Of a stretch of DNA of 24,109 bases, positions 14,888-23,104 are shown piece by piece. The stretch spans positions 1-24,109 of the forward strand of contig CAZEOK010000041.1 in the NCBI GenBank assembly GCA_964513745.1. The letters are read 5' to 3'. Source of the stretch: DATDCY01 sp964513745. Lineage in GTDB: Bacteria; JAUVQV01; DATDCY01. The notes below the pieces were generated by a model. It ran no database searches and had not been told where the DNA came from. It was given only the letters and a program-made list of their open reading frames with translations. A program made the translations under genes and the position numbers. How positions within the stretch are numbered: position 1 is the stretch's first letter; the number at the start of each line of letters is the position of its first letter.

Positions 14888-15808
14888 TCAGCGCCCGTCG
14901 CTGTCGGCGAAGATGCCGTAGAGGTTGTCGGCGGGCGGCGTCCCGCGTTTTTCCAGCGAGACCGCGCAGCGCTCGGGCGGCGGATGGTCCTTGCGGTTCA
15001 GGGAGACGAGCAGCTGCACCGCGTCCCAGCCGATGCGGCCGGTTCCGGCCATCGCGGTCAACTCCTCGAGCGCCGAGCGGTTGTTGAACGACGTGCGCCG
15101 GTAGGGGCGGGGCGAGACCAGCGCGTCGTAGATGTCGCAGACCGCCACGATCTCGACGAGCGGGTCGGCCAGCGCGATGCCGTGCGGGTAGCCCGAGCCG
15201 TCGCGTCGCTCGTGGTGATCGCGGGCGACCCCGGCGCTGTAATCCGCGGCATCGCCCGAGTAGTGACTGAGCAGCACGTGGCCCGCGAGCGTGTGCTGTT
15301 CGAGCTGCCGGCGCTCCGCGCGGGTCAGCGCGGTGCGCTTGATCAGGACCTCCAGCGGCACGCAGAGCTTGCCGAAGTCGTGCAGCGGCCCCGCCACCGA
15401 CTCGGTCGCGGAGGCGGCGTGGCCGAAGTGCCGCGCGAGCAGGCTGGAGAGGGCGAAAACCATCAGGATGTGCCGGTAGGTGTAGCCGTCGTTTGCCTGA
15501 AACCAGTCAAGGCCGAGCAGGCAGGGCTCCGGGAGCCGGGCCTGCGCCATCAGCTGCTCGAGTTCGCGGTACTCCTGATCGCTGCCGAAGATCGTCGCGT
15601 ACTGCTCGACGCCGACGGCACGCGCCAGGTCGCGGCGGACCGTCCCGTGCTCCAGCAGGACCCGCAGCTTCGGGCGCCGGCCCCGGCCGGCCTCGGCAAC
15701 GGCCTGCAGAGCCTCGGTGGTCAGGAAGGTGCCCGCGGGGAGGATCTCCTCCCCTTCGAGCGACCGGACTGCGAAGTCGAGCCGCGGCGGCGTGTCGCTG
15801 CTGCGCAT
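14888..15808 (-). CDS. HD-GYP domain phosphodiesterase
   Basis: A 306-residue cytosolic protein. The C-terminal two thirds is an HD-GYP domain: His113 (YRHILMV), His143-Asp144 (LHDFGKL), His172 and His177 (EQHTLAGH), HHERRDGSGYP (198-208, GYP at 206-208), and CDIYDAL followed by RPYR (Asp225 onward). All metal ligands expected for cyclic di-GMP hydrolysis appear to be present. The first 100 residues show no receiver or PAS motif and I do not recognise them; they may be a degenerate regulatory domain. The ATG at 15808 follows AGAGG. It is a monocistronic gene convergent with corA. No diguanylate cyclase is in the window, so its pathway cannot be told from context. Confidence 0.88.
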   Translation of the reverse strand: MRSSDTPPRLDFAVRSLEGEEILPAGTFLTTEALQAVAEAGRGRRPKLRVLLEHGTVRRDLARAVGVEQYATIFGSDQEYRELEQLMAQARLPEPCLLGLDWFQANDGYTYRHILMVFALSSLLARHFGHAASATESVAGPLHDFGKLCVPLEVLIKRTALTRAERRQLEQHTLAGHVLLSHYSGDAADYSAGVARDHHERRDGSGYPHGIALADPLVEIVAVCDIYDALVSPRPYRRTSFNNRSALEELTAMAGTGRIGWDAVQLLVSLNRKDHPPPERCAVSLEKRGTPPADNLYGIFADSDGR

Positions 15809-16173
15809 GATCCTCTTCGGTGGCAGCGGGTGTCCCGCGCCAATGAGTTTCTACCTGACCATGAGGCCCGGCGTCAATGCCGCCGGTCCCGCCCCAAATC
15901 CGCGCGTAAGAGGAGGCGAGCAGGAACCGCTGGCGACGAGACTGCAAGAATTGCGGTGCATTGCTCGTACAACACACGGCGAGGGAACTCATGGAACTCG
16001 TGATGAAACGAATTCCGATCGCCGGGCAGAAGAACCTCAAAATCAAGGCCTGGAGACATTTGCTCTCACCTGGTTCCGCGCGTACGCGCGAAACGGGGTC
16101 CCGGTCCCGGGCGGAACTGCTGCCGTGTGCTATGATGCCGGCACATTACGGGCACGACGGAGAATCAGGATCG
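15809..16173. other. 365-bp divergent intergenic region upstream of glmU
   Basis: No gene is supported here. The in-frame extension of glmU back to 15961 has no family similarity I can see. The part at about 15985-16070 is noticeably less G+C-rich than its surroundings. It contains a perfect 14-bp palindrome CGCGCGTACGCGCG (16077-16090) and a candidate extended -10 for glmU (16128-16136). It must also hold the promoter for the HD-GYP gene on the minus strand, which I could not place. Confidence 0.6.
16128..16136 (+). promoter_or_regulatory. Candidate extended -10 promoter of glmU
   Basis: TGCTATGAT: TG, one base, then TATGAT (16131-16136). Start expected near 16143, about 30 nt before the glmU ATG at 16174, which has AGGA as ribosome site. 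No convincing -35, as is common for extended -10 promoters. Confidence 0.4.
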
Positions 16174-17559
16174 ATGGCGCGTCAACTCACCGTTCTCGTC
16201 CTCGCGGCCGGCCGCGGCACGCGGATGCGCTCCGCCGTCGCGAAGGTCCTGCACCCGGTCCTCGGGCGCCCGTTGATCGCCTGGCCGCTCGAGGTCGCTC
16301 GAGCGCTGCCGGCCGCCCGCCGCGGCGCGGTCGTCGGATTCCAGGCCGACGCGGTGACGAAGGTGCTGCCCCCCGGTTTCGCGGCCGTCCTGCAGCGGCA
16401 GATCTGGGGCACCGGCCACGCCGTGCGCCAGGCACGCCGCCTCTTCGCGGGAGAGGGCGACACCGTGGTGCTCTCCGGCGACACGCCGCTGCTGACCGCG
16501 GCCACGGTGCGCCGCCTCCTCGCCGAGCACCGCCGCCGCCGCGCGACGGTGAGCTTCCTGACGTCCCGGCCCGTGGACCCCGCCGGGTACGGCCGCGTGG
16601 TGCGCGACGCGCAGGGCCGGGTGCAGTCGATCGTCGAGCACGACGATGCGGACGCCGCCACGCGGCGCATCGTCGAGGTCAATGCCGGGGTCTACTGTTT
16701 CGACAACCGTTTTCTCGACCGCGCCCTCGGGCGGCTGCGGGCCGCCAACCGCCAGCAGGAGTATTACCTCACCGACGTCATCGCCGCCGCGGTGCGTGCC
16801 GGGCTCGCCGTCGTCGGCGTCCCCTGTGACGACCCGGAGGAGATGCTCGGCGTCAACGACCGCGGGCAGCTCGCGCGCGTCAACGACGTGTTGCGCCGCC
16901 GCGTGCTCGAGCGGTTGATGCGCTCCGGGGTCACGGTGGTCGACCCGGCCTCGACGTGGGTCGAGCCCGGGGTGCGCATCGGCGTCGACAGCGTGCTGTT
17001 CCCGGGGACGACCCTCCAGGGGGCAACGGTGGTCGGCGGCGGCTGCCGGATCGGCCCGCACGCCAGGGTCAGGGACAGCCGGATCGCGCCCGGAAGCGTC
17101 GTCGCCGATTGCTGCGTCGTCGAGGAGGCTGCGATCGGACGCGGCTGCCGCGTCGGCCCCTTCGCGCACCTGCGTCCCGGCACGCGCCTGGCGGCCGGCG
17201 TGCGCATCGGCAATTTCGTCGAAACCAAGAAGGCGCGGCTCGGCGCCGGAGCCAAGGCGAACCACCTGAGTTACCTCGGCGACGCCGAGATCGGGCGGCG
17301 GGTGAACGTCGGGGCGGGCACCATCACCTGCAACTACGACGGGTATGCGAAGTTCACCACGGTCATCGACGACGACGTCTTCATCGGCAGCGACACGCAA
17401 TTGGTGGCGCCGGTGCGGATCGGCCGGGGCGCCCTCGTCGCGGCCGGCACGACGGTGACGAAAGACGTCCCGCCGGGGGCCCTGGCGCTCTCGCGCGCGC
17501 CGCAGAAGACCGTCGCGGGCTGGGCCGCCCGCCGCCGCGAACGCCTCGGAAAAAAATGA
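16174..17559 (+). CDS. glmU: Bifunctional UDP-GlcNAc pyrophosphorylase / glucosamine-1-P acetyltransferase
   Basis: A 461-residue enzyme making UDP-N-acetylglucosamine in two steps. The N-terminal uridylyltransferase has the nucleotide-binding LAAGRGTRM (10-18) with AKVLHPVLGRPL, GTGHAV, and the NAGVYCFDN plus QQEYYLTDVI segments. The C-terminal acetyltransferase is a left-handed beta-helix with hexapeptide repeats and the conserved FVETKKARLG, NHLSYLGDAEIG (His364, matching the known catalytic His of the E. coli enzyme), NVGAGTITCNYDG and FIGSDTQLVAPV. Length and both active sites are complete. The ATG at 16174 aligns with the family start. glmS follows after 223 bp, so two steps of the same pathway are neighbours. 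The product feeds peptidoglycan and lipid A synthesis. Confidence 0.97.
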   Translation: MARQLTVLVLAAGRGTRMRSAVAKVLHPVLGRPLIAWPLEVARALPAARRGAVVGFQADAVTKVLPPGFAAVLQRQIWGTGHAVRQARRLFAGEGDTVVLSGDTPLLTAATVRRLLAEHRRRRATVSFLTSRPVDPAGYGRVVRDAQGRVQSIVEHDDADAATRRIVEVNAGVYCFDNRFLDRALGRLRAANRQQEYYLTDVIAAAVRAGLAVVGVPCDDPEEMLGVNDRGQLARVNDVLRRRVLERLMRSGVTVVDPASTWVEPGVRIGVDSVLFPGTTLQGATVVGGGCRIGPHARVRDSRIAPGSVVADCCVVEEAAIGRGCRVGPFAHLRPGTRLAAGVRIGNFVETKKARLGAGAKANHLSYLGDAEIGRRVNVGAGTITCNYDGYAKFTTVIDDDVFIGSDTQLVAPVRIGRGALVAAGTTVTKDVPPGALALSRAPQKTVAGWAARRRERLGKK

Positions 17560-17641
17560 CGATGCCGAACCGTGCCGTCCCGCCACCGCCCATGTCAGTC
17601 GCCGGCGAGGTTTATGGTCATGCCCGAAGTGCAACGGGAGC

Positions 17642-17733
17642 GGCGGAGGGGTGGCGCGGAGGGGAGGTCTCCGGGGCGCGCAGCGAAGCGAGCACGATGG
17701 AGGTCCGCAGCGTCAGGACCCCGCAGCCTGCAC
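17642..17733 (-). repeat. Dispersed intergenic repeat, copy B (inverted relative to copy A)
   Basis: A 92-bp copy of the 424-514 repeat in opposite orientation, in the glmU-glmS gap, ending 49 bp before the glmS ATG. The flanks of the two copies are unrelated, so this is a mobile or dispersed element rather than a large duplication. It keeps the GGTCC/GGACC arms. The second palindrome is imperfect here (GGAGACCTCC). In the glmU-glmS transcript it would be read as the complementary strand. Confidence 0.8.
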
Positions 17734-17782
17734 GGGTACGGCAGGTGCTGTACTTGCCCGAAAATTTCTTGGGAGATAAGCC

Positions 17783-19612
17783 ATGTGCGGCATCGTAGGC
17801 TACATCGGCGGGCGGCCCGCGCTTCCCATCCTGATCGACGGGCTGCGCCGGCTTGAGTACCGGGGGTATGACTCGGCCGGCGTCGCGATCATCGAGGGCG
17901 GGGAGGTCGCCGTCTGCCGCAGCGTCGGCAAGATCGCCGCGCTCGAGGCCGCCATCGGCCCGGCGGGGCTCACCGGCACGCTCGGCATCGGCCACACCCG
18001 CTGGGCGACCCACGGTCGCCCGAGCGAGCAGAACGCCCACCCGCACCGCTCCGGCCCGTTTATCGTGGTGCACAATGGCATCATCGAGAACCACCTCGTG
18101 CTGAAAAAGCGCCTCCAGCGCCGCGGCTACGCCTTCTCGTCCGAGACCGACACCGAGGTCGTGGCGGTCCTGTTGCACAGCCACTACCGCGGCGGGGACG
18201 CCCGCCGGGCACTGGTCAAAACCCTGGCCGAGATCGAGGGCTCCTACGCGCTGGCGATCCTCTGCACCGAGGAGCCCGAGTGCCTGTACGCCGCTCGCGA
18301 AGGGAGCCCGCTCGTGATCGGCCGCGGCCAGGGCGAGCAGTTCCTCGCCTCCGACGTTCCAGCGCTCATCGCGCACACCCGCGAGGTGATCTACCTCGAC
18401 AACGGCGAGACGGCCGTGCTGCGCCGCGACCGGATCGATCTGGCGGACGCCTCCGGCAGGACGCGCCGCCCGAAGCCCTGCCACATCGCCTGGGACCCGG
18501 TGTCCGCCGAGCGCGGCGGCTACAAGCACTTCATGCTCAAGGAGATCCACGAGCAGCCGACCGCCTGCCTCGACACCTTCCGCACCCGCGTGAGCCAGGC
18601 GGCCGGACGGGTGATCCTCGACGACGAGGTCGGCCTCACGCCGAAGCTCGTCGCCGGGATCCGCCGCGTGCGCTTCCTTGCCTGTGGCACGTCCTGGCAC
18701 GCCGCATTGATCGGCGAGCACTTCGTGGAACGGCTCGCGGGCCTTCCGGCAGAAGTCGACCTGGCTTCCGAATTCCGCTATCGCGGTGCTCCCGCCGAGG
18801 ATGGCGTGCTCACCGTGGCCATCTCGCAGTCCGGGGAGACGGCCGACACCCGGGCCGCGTTCGCCGAGGCGCGCTCGAAGGGGGGCTTCCACCTGGCCGT
18901 CTGCAACGTCCTTGGCTCGAGCATCGCGCGCGAGGCCGGCGGCGTGCTCTACACCCACGCCGGGCCGGAGATCAGCGTGGCCTCGACCAAGGCCTTCACG
19001 TCGCAGCTGACGGCGCTCTACCTGCTCGCGCTGGCGCTCGGGCAGCAGCGCGGCCGCCTGCCCCGCGCCGAGGTCGCGAGGCACCTGGCCGACCTGGTGC
19101 GCCTGCCCGCGCTCATCGGCCGCGCGCTGGCGCTGGACGGCGCGGTGGCCGAGCTGGGCCAGCGTTTCGCGAAGAGCCGCGACTGCCTCTTCCTCGGCCG
19201 TGGGGTCAATTATCCCGTCGCGCTCGAGGGCGCCCTCAAGCTCAAGGAGATCTCCTACGTCCACGCCGAGGGGTACGCGGGCGGCGAGATGAAGCACGGG
19301 CCGATCGCGCTGATCGACTCCGAGCTGCCGGTGATCGTCCTGGCGCCGCGCAACGAGAACTTCAGCAAGATGTACGGCAACATCGAGGAGGTCAAGAGCC
19401 GGTACGGCATCGTGATCGCCTTCACCGACCGGGCCGGCAGGGACCTGGCGTCGAAGGCCGACCATCTCTACACGGTGCCGCGCACGAACCCCTTCCTGAC
19501 GCCGATCCTGCTCACCGTGCCGCTGCAGCTCTTCGCCTACCACCTCGCCGACGCGCGCGGGCACGACGTGGACCAGCCGCGCAACCTGGCCAAAAGCGTC
19601 ACCGTGGAGTGA
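17783..19612 (+). CDS. glmS: Glutamine--fructose-6-phosphate aminotransferase (isomerizing)
   Basis: A 609-residue cytosolic enzyme forming glucosamine-6-phosphate from fructose-6-phosphate and glutamine. The N-terminal glutaminase domain starts MCGIVGYIG with nucleophile Cys2 (Cys1 after Met removal), then LRRLEYRGYDSAG, GHTRWATHG and HNGIIENH. Two SIS sugar-isomerase domains follow with CGTSWHAALIGEHF, ISQSGETADT, VASTKAFTSQL, and HAEGYAGGEMKHGPIALID with catalytic Glu and His. The C-terminus is PRNLAKSVTVE with the conserved Lys. All expected residues are present at normal length. Strong ribosome site GGGAGA before the ATG. No glmS ribozyme or small-RNA site was recognised in the leader, which instead contains repeat copy B. 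Its 3' end overlaps the convergent TPR gene by 14 bp. Confidence 0.98.
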   Translation: MCGIVGYIGGRPALPILIDGLRRLEYRGYDSAGVAIIEGGEVAVCRSVGKIAALEAAIGPAGLTGTLGIGHTRWATHGRPSEQNAHPHRSGPFIVVHNGIIENHLVLKKRLQRRGYAFSSETDTEVVAVLLHSHYRGGDARRALVKTLAEIEGSYALAILCTEEPECLYAAREGSPLVIGRGQGEQFLASDVPALIAHTREVIYLDNGETAVLRRDRIDLADASGRTRRPKPCHIAWDPVSAERGGYKHFMLKEIHEQPTACLDTFRTRVSQAAGRVILDDEVGLTPKLVAGIRRVRFLACGTSWHAALIGEHFVERLAGLPAEVDLASEFRYRGAPAEDGVLTVAISQSGETADTRAAFAEARSKGGFHLAVCNVLGSSIAREAGGVLYTHAGPEISVASTKAFTSQLTALYLLALALGQQRGRLPRAEVARHLADLVRLPALIGRALALDGAVAELGQRFAKSRDCLFLGRGVNYPVALEGALKLKEISYVHAEGYAGGEMKHGPIALIDSELPVIVLAPRNENFSKMYGNIEEVKSRYGIVIAFTDRAGRDLASKADHLYTVPRTNPFLTPILLTVPLQLFAYHLADARGHDVDQPRNLAKSVTVE

Positions 19613-21302
19613 GGCGGTTTTGAAGCCCCTGCGCGACGAGGGCTCTCTCCAGGCTCGTCTGTACGACGGCCTTCAGGACCGGAGGCAGCGGCGCACCGCT
19701 GTAGCCTTCCGCCCCCGCCGAGATCCGCAGCGCCTCGCGCAAGTGGGGGGTCGCCTCCCGGTAGCGCCCGAGGCCGTTGAGCAGCAACCCGAGGTTGCAG
19801 TGGGCCATCAGGTGGCGGGGGCGGATGCGCAGCGCCTCGCGGAAGGAGGCGGCCGCCTCTTCCATCCGGTCGAGCGCGAACAGCGCGTTCCCGAGCCCGA
19901 AGTGCCCGCCGGCGTAGCCGGGCATGATCCGGACGGTTTCCCGGTAGCGGGGGAGGGCTTCCTCGGGACGGCCCTGTTCGAGCAGAGTGTTCGCAAGGGT
20001 GCTCTGCACGAGCCAATTGTCGGTTGTGACCTCGAGGGTGTGCAGGAACAGCGTTTCGCCATTCTTCCAGCGGCCGACCTGGATCGCGGTTGACGTCGCC
20101 AGCAGGATGACCGCGGCCCCAGCCCCGAGCGCCACCCCTCGACGGCGGAGCCCGCCGCCCGCCCCCGGGAAACTCCAGGCACCCGCAATCAGGAGCCCGA
20201 CGATCGGGAGATAGACGTAGCGGTCCGCCATCCGCTGCAGCCCCACCTGTACCAGGCCGATCACGGGCACGAGCATCCCGAGAAACCAGAGCCAGCCGAC
20301 GGCGATGGCGGGCCGGCGCCGCAGCGTGAGCACGGCCGCGGCCGACAGTGCGCTCAGCAGCAATAGCGCGGCCACGACCTGCACCAAGGGCGGCGCGGTC
20401 AGCGGGTGGGGATAGAACACGCCCAGCGAGGACGGCCAGACACTCTTGCCGAGGTACAAGGCGTACGCGACGAGGGCGTTTGCGGACCGGACGCCGGGCG
20501 AGAGCCCCGCCAGGGAGACCACGGTGCCGCCGGAGCCCTGCGCGAGGTACGTCAGCGCGGCCGCCCCCGCGCTCAGCGCGAAGAAGGGGACCTTCTCGAG
20601 CACGAGCCAGGCCAGCGGCACGGTGCCCCGCTCGGCGTCGCCGGCCGGCCGGGCCAGCCGCGTGCGGCCGAGGGGCCAGATATCGAGCAGCAGCAGCACG
20701 AACGGGACGGTGACGAGCATCGGCTTCGCTGCCAGCCCGAGGGCCAGCGCCAGCAGCGCCGCGAGGTAGCTTCCGGCGCCCCGGCGCCGCGTGTAGCGCT
20801 CGTAGGCCAGCAGCACGAGCGCGAAAAGGAGCCCGGAGAGCACCCCCTTGCGCTGCGAGACCCAGGCCACGGACTCGACCTGGAGCGGGTGGGCGCCGAA
20901 GAGCAGAGCCGCAAGGGCGCTTGGCGCCGGGGCTCCCGTCATCAGGACAAGCGCCAGGAAAAATACCCCCGCGGCAAGTGCATGCAGCCCGATGTTGACA
21001 GCGTGGTGGGCGCGGGGGTCGAGGCCGAAGAGCGAGACGTCGGTCATGTGCGAGATCCAGGTCAGGGGGTGCCAGTTGTCGGCGTAGAACGTGGTCAGGG
21101 CCCAGCGCGCTCCCTCGAGCGTGAGCCCGGCGCCGACCCGGGGATTGTCGGACACATAGAGCTGGTCATCCAGCGGGATGAAGCTCCGGCTCACTCCGCC
21201 GACCAGATAGGGCAGCGCGGCGGCCAGGCCCACGAGGAGCACGATGACGGCGAGAACGCGCGGCCGGGGCCGGGCTCCCCGGTCGGCGTCCCTGGCAGGC
21301 AT
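19599..21302 (-). CDS. TPR-containing multipass membrane protein, TMTC/GT-C glycosyltransferase-like (paralogue 2)
   Basis: A 567-residue paralogue of the proteins at 6826-8601 and 21364-23097. After the first TM helix comes the acidic pair Asp45-Asp46 (PLDDQLYVSDNPRVG), then NWHPLTWISHMTDVSLFG, HPLQVESVAWVSQRK, LGVFYPHPL and ADRYVYLPIVG. The hydrophobic part runs to about residue 400 and about four TPR units follow. The ATG at 21302 is preferred because the frame upstream (to 21350) is not conserved and the ATG lies 7 nt after a TATACT. Probably an inner-membrane enzyme acting on exported protein or lipid-linked sugar (inference from TMTC/GT-C resemblance). It lies 61 bp after paralogue 3 in the same direction and overlaps glmS tail to tail. 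Confidence 0.82.
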   Translation of the reverse strand: MPARDADRGARPRPRVLAVIVLLVGLAAALPYLVGGVSRSFIPLDDQLYVSDNPRVGAGLTLEGARWALTTFYADNWHPLTWISHMTDVSLFGLDPRAHHAVNIGLHALAAGVFFLALVLMTGAPAPSALAALLFGAHPLQVESVAWVSQRKGVLSGLLFALVLLAYERYTRRRGAGSYLAALLALALGLAAKPMLVTVPFVLLLLDIWPLGRTRLARPAGDAERGTVPLAWLVLEKVPFFALSAGAAALTYLAQGSGGTVVSLAGLSPGVRSANALVAYALYLGKSVWPSSLGVFYPHPLTAPPLVQVVAALLLLSALSAAAVLTLRRRPAIAVGWLWFLGMLVPVIGLVQVGLQRMADRYVYLPIVGLLIAGAWSFPGAGGGLRRRGVALGAGAAVILLATSTAIQVGRWKNGETLFLHTLEVTTDNWLVQSTLANTLLEQGRPEEALPRYRETVRIMPGYAGGHFGLGNALFALDRMEEAAASFREALRIRPRHLMAHCNLGLLLNGLGRYREATPHLREALRISAGAEGYSGAPLPPVLKAVVQTSLERALVAQGLQNRLTPR

Positions 21303-21309
21303 GCGGCGG

Positions 21310-21315
21310 AGTATA
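21310..21315 (-). promoter_or_regulatory. Candidate -10 element of TPR paralogue 2
   Basis: Minus strand TATACT, 7 nt before the ATG at 21302, in the 61-bp gap after paralogue 3. No clear -35 and no Shine-Dalgarno sequence. If real, the transcript is leaderless. Confidence 0.35.
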
Positions 21316-21363
21316 CCGTATGCGTCCGTCGCGGGTGACTGGCCGCGCACCCGCTCGGGAGCG

Positions 21364-23097
21364 TTACCGCCTCAGGACGGCGGCGAGTCCGGAGCGCGCT
21401 TCGACGGACTGTGGCCGAAGGCGCAGGGCTTCGCGGTAGGCGCCGGCAGCCTCAGTGGGTCGCCCCAACTCCGCGGATGCCCGTCCCAGGGCAAGAGCGG
21501 CCTCGAAGAAACCAGGATTCAGGCGCAGGGCCTCGCGGAAGTGTCCCGTCGCCTCCTCGGTGCGCCCGAGCGCCGCGAGGGCCAGGCCGAGATTGTGCCG
21601 GGCTGCGGCGTAATCGGGCCTCAGCCGCAACGCCTGGCGGTACTGCTCGATCGCGCCGTCGATCTGCCTCCCGCGGAACAGGACCATCCCGAGATTGTTG
21701 TGGTTTTCCGCCCTGGGGCTGGATTGCAGGCTTTTCTGGAACTGTTCGGCGGCCTCGTCGAGCCGGTCCCGGGCAAGCAGAACGGCCCCCAGGTTGTTGT
21801 GGATCAGCCAGTTGCCCGTCGTCACCGCCAGCGCGCGCCGGAAGAGCGTCTCGCTGTCGCGCCAGTGCCGCAGGTGCGCGGCACTCAGGCCCGCGAGCAG
21901 CAGGAGGATCGTGACGGCGACGATTGCCCGCGGCGGGAGTCGGCGCCGCGGGGATGAGGTCGGCGGCACCGACCAGGCGAGCATCAGAAACACGCCGAGC
22001 AGGGGCAGGTAGGTGTAGCGGTCGGCGCGCGCCTGCCCGCCCACCTGGACGAGGCCGAGCACGGGGACCAGCATCCCGAGGTACCAGAGCCAGCCCGTCG
22101 CCAGGAAGGGCCGGCGGCGGCGCCCGGCCCATGCGACCCATGAAAGGGCCGCGAGCACCAGCAGGGCAGCTGCGATCACGGCCGGCGAGGGCAGTGAGGC
22201 CGGGTGGGGGTAGTAGACGGCCGGGCTGGAAGGCCAGATCGCGTCGCGGAGATAGACGGCGTACGAGACCAGCGCGTTCGCCAGACGATGCCCCGGCGGG
22301 TGGCGCTCCAGAGTCGCGAGCGTTCCCCCTGTCCGCTGGGCGATCAGGGTGAGCCACGAGGCCCCGGCGCAGAGCGCCAGCAGCGGCACCTTCTCGGCCA
22401 GCAGGTGCCGCTGCTTGATCCTGTGCGCCGTGGCGGCTCCGGCGCCAGCGGTGCCCGGCGACCGCCCCAAAGGCCAGAAATCCAGCAGCAGCAGCACGCA
22501 GGGCGCCGTCACGAGCATCGGCTTGGCCGTCAGGCCCAGAGCCAGGAGCGCCACCACCGCGAGGTAGCCAAGCGGGCGCGGGCGGCGCGCGTATTGCGCG
22601 TAGGCGAGCAGCACGAAGGCGAAGAGCAGACCCGCAAGCACGTCCTTGCGCTCGGCGGCCCAGGCGACCGACTCCACGTGCAACGGGTGGACTCCGAAGA
22701 GCGCGGCGACGAACGCGCTGCGGCCGAGAGCTCCCGTCATCCGGTGCAGGGCGACACAGAGGAGGGCAGCCGCCAGGGCGTGGATCAGGACGCTCGTCAG
22801 GTGGTGGCCCCGCGCGTCCAATCCGAAGAGCGAGATGTCCGCCATGTGGGAGATCCAGGTCAGTGGGTGCCAGTTGCTCGCGTGAAAGCTCGTCAAAGCC
22901 CAGCGCACGCCGGCGCGGGTCAGGCCGTCGCGGACGCGGGGGTTGTCGTAGATGTAATCGCCGTCGTCGATGGCGATGAAGGAGCCGCTGACCCCGCCTG
23001 CCAGGTACGGCAGCGCGGACAGCACGGCGACTGCAGCGGCCGTCGCCCAGACCCTTACCCGCGCGCTCGGGATGCCGGCGGCGTCTCCGGAGTCCAT
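21364..23097 (-). CDS. TPR-containing multipass membrane protein, TMTC/GT-C glycosyltransferase-like (paralogue 3)
   Basis: A 577-residue third copy. Motifs match the other two in order: Asp44-Asp45 (AIDDGDYIYDNPRVRDGLT), NWHPLTWISHMADISLFG, HPLHVESVAWAAERKDVL, VYYPHPASLP and ADRYTYLPLLG. About 400 hydrophobic residues precede about five TPR units, with consensus-like repeats such as AAARHNLGLALAALGRTEEA. It shares with paralogue 2 the block DNPRV...GLT, so these two look closer to each other than to paralogue 1. The ATG at 23097 follows an extended -10 by 7 nt and no Shine-Dalgarno sequence is seen. It is divergent from gatC with only 59 bp between the start codons. Confidence 0.82.
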   Translation of the reverse strand: MDSGDAAGIPSARVRVWATAAAVAVLSALPYLAGGVSGSFIAIDDGDYIYDNPRVRDGLTRAGVRWALTSFHASNWHPLTWISHMADISLFGLDARGHHLTSVLIHALAAALLCVALHRMTGALGRSAFVAALFGVHPLHVESVAWAAERKDVLAGLLFAFVLLAYAQYARRPRPLGYLAVVALLALGLTAKPMLVTAPCVLLLLDFWPLGRSPGTAGAGAATAHRIKQRHLLAEKVPLLALCAGASWLTLIAQRTGGTLATLERHPPGHRLANALVSYAVYLRDAIWPSSPAVYYPHPASLPSPAVIAAALLVLAALSWVAWAGRRRRPFLATGWLWYLGMLVPVLGLVQVGGQARADRYTYLPLLGVFLMLAWSVPPTSSPRRRLPPRAIVAVTILLLLAGLSAAHLRHWRDSETLFRRALAVTTGNWLIHNNLGAVLLARDRLDEAAEQFQKSLQSSPRAENHNNLGMVLFRGRQIDGAIEQYRQALRLRPDYAAARHNLGLALAALGRTEEATGHFREALRLNPGFFEAALALGRASAELGRPTEAAGAYREALRLRPQSVEARSGLAAVLRR

Positions 23098-23104
23098 TCC
23101 GGCT

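Noticed and set aside
15961..16173. 71-codon in-frame upstream extension of glmU
   Set aside because: Family N-termini begin at MARQLTVLVLAAGRGTRM. The extension is unlike any GlmU, a ribosome site precedes the ATG at 16174, and a likely promoter lies inside the extension.
17560..17782. glmS ribozyme in the glmS leader
   Set aside because: The conserved core of the ribozyme was not recognisable, and the spacer is largely explained by the dispersed repeat; the ribozyme is mainly found in Gram-positive bacteria.
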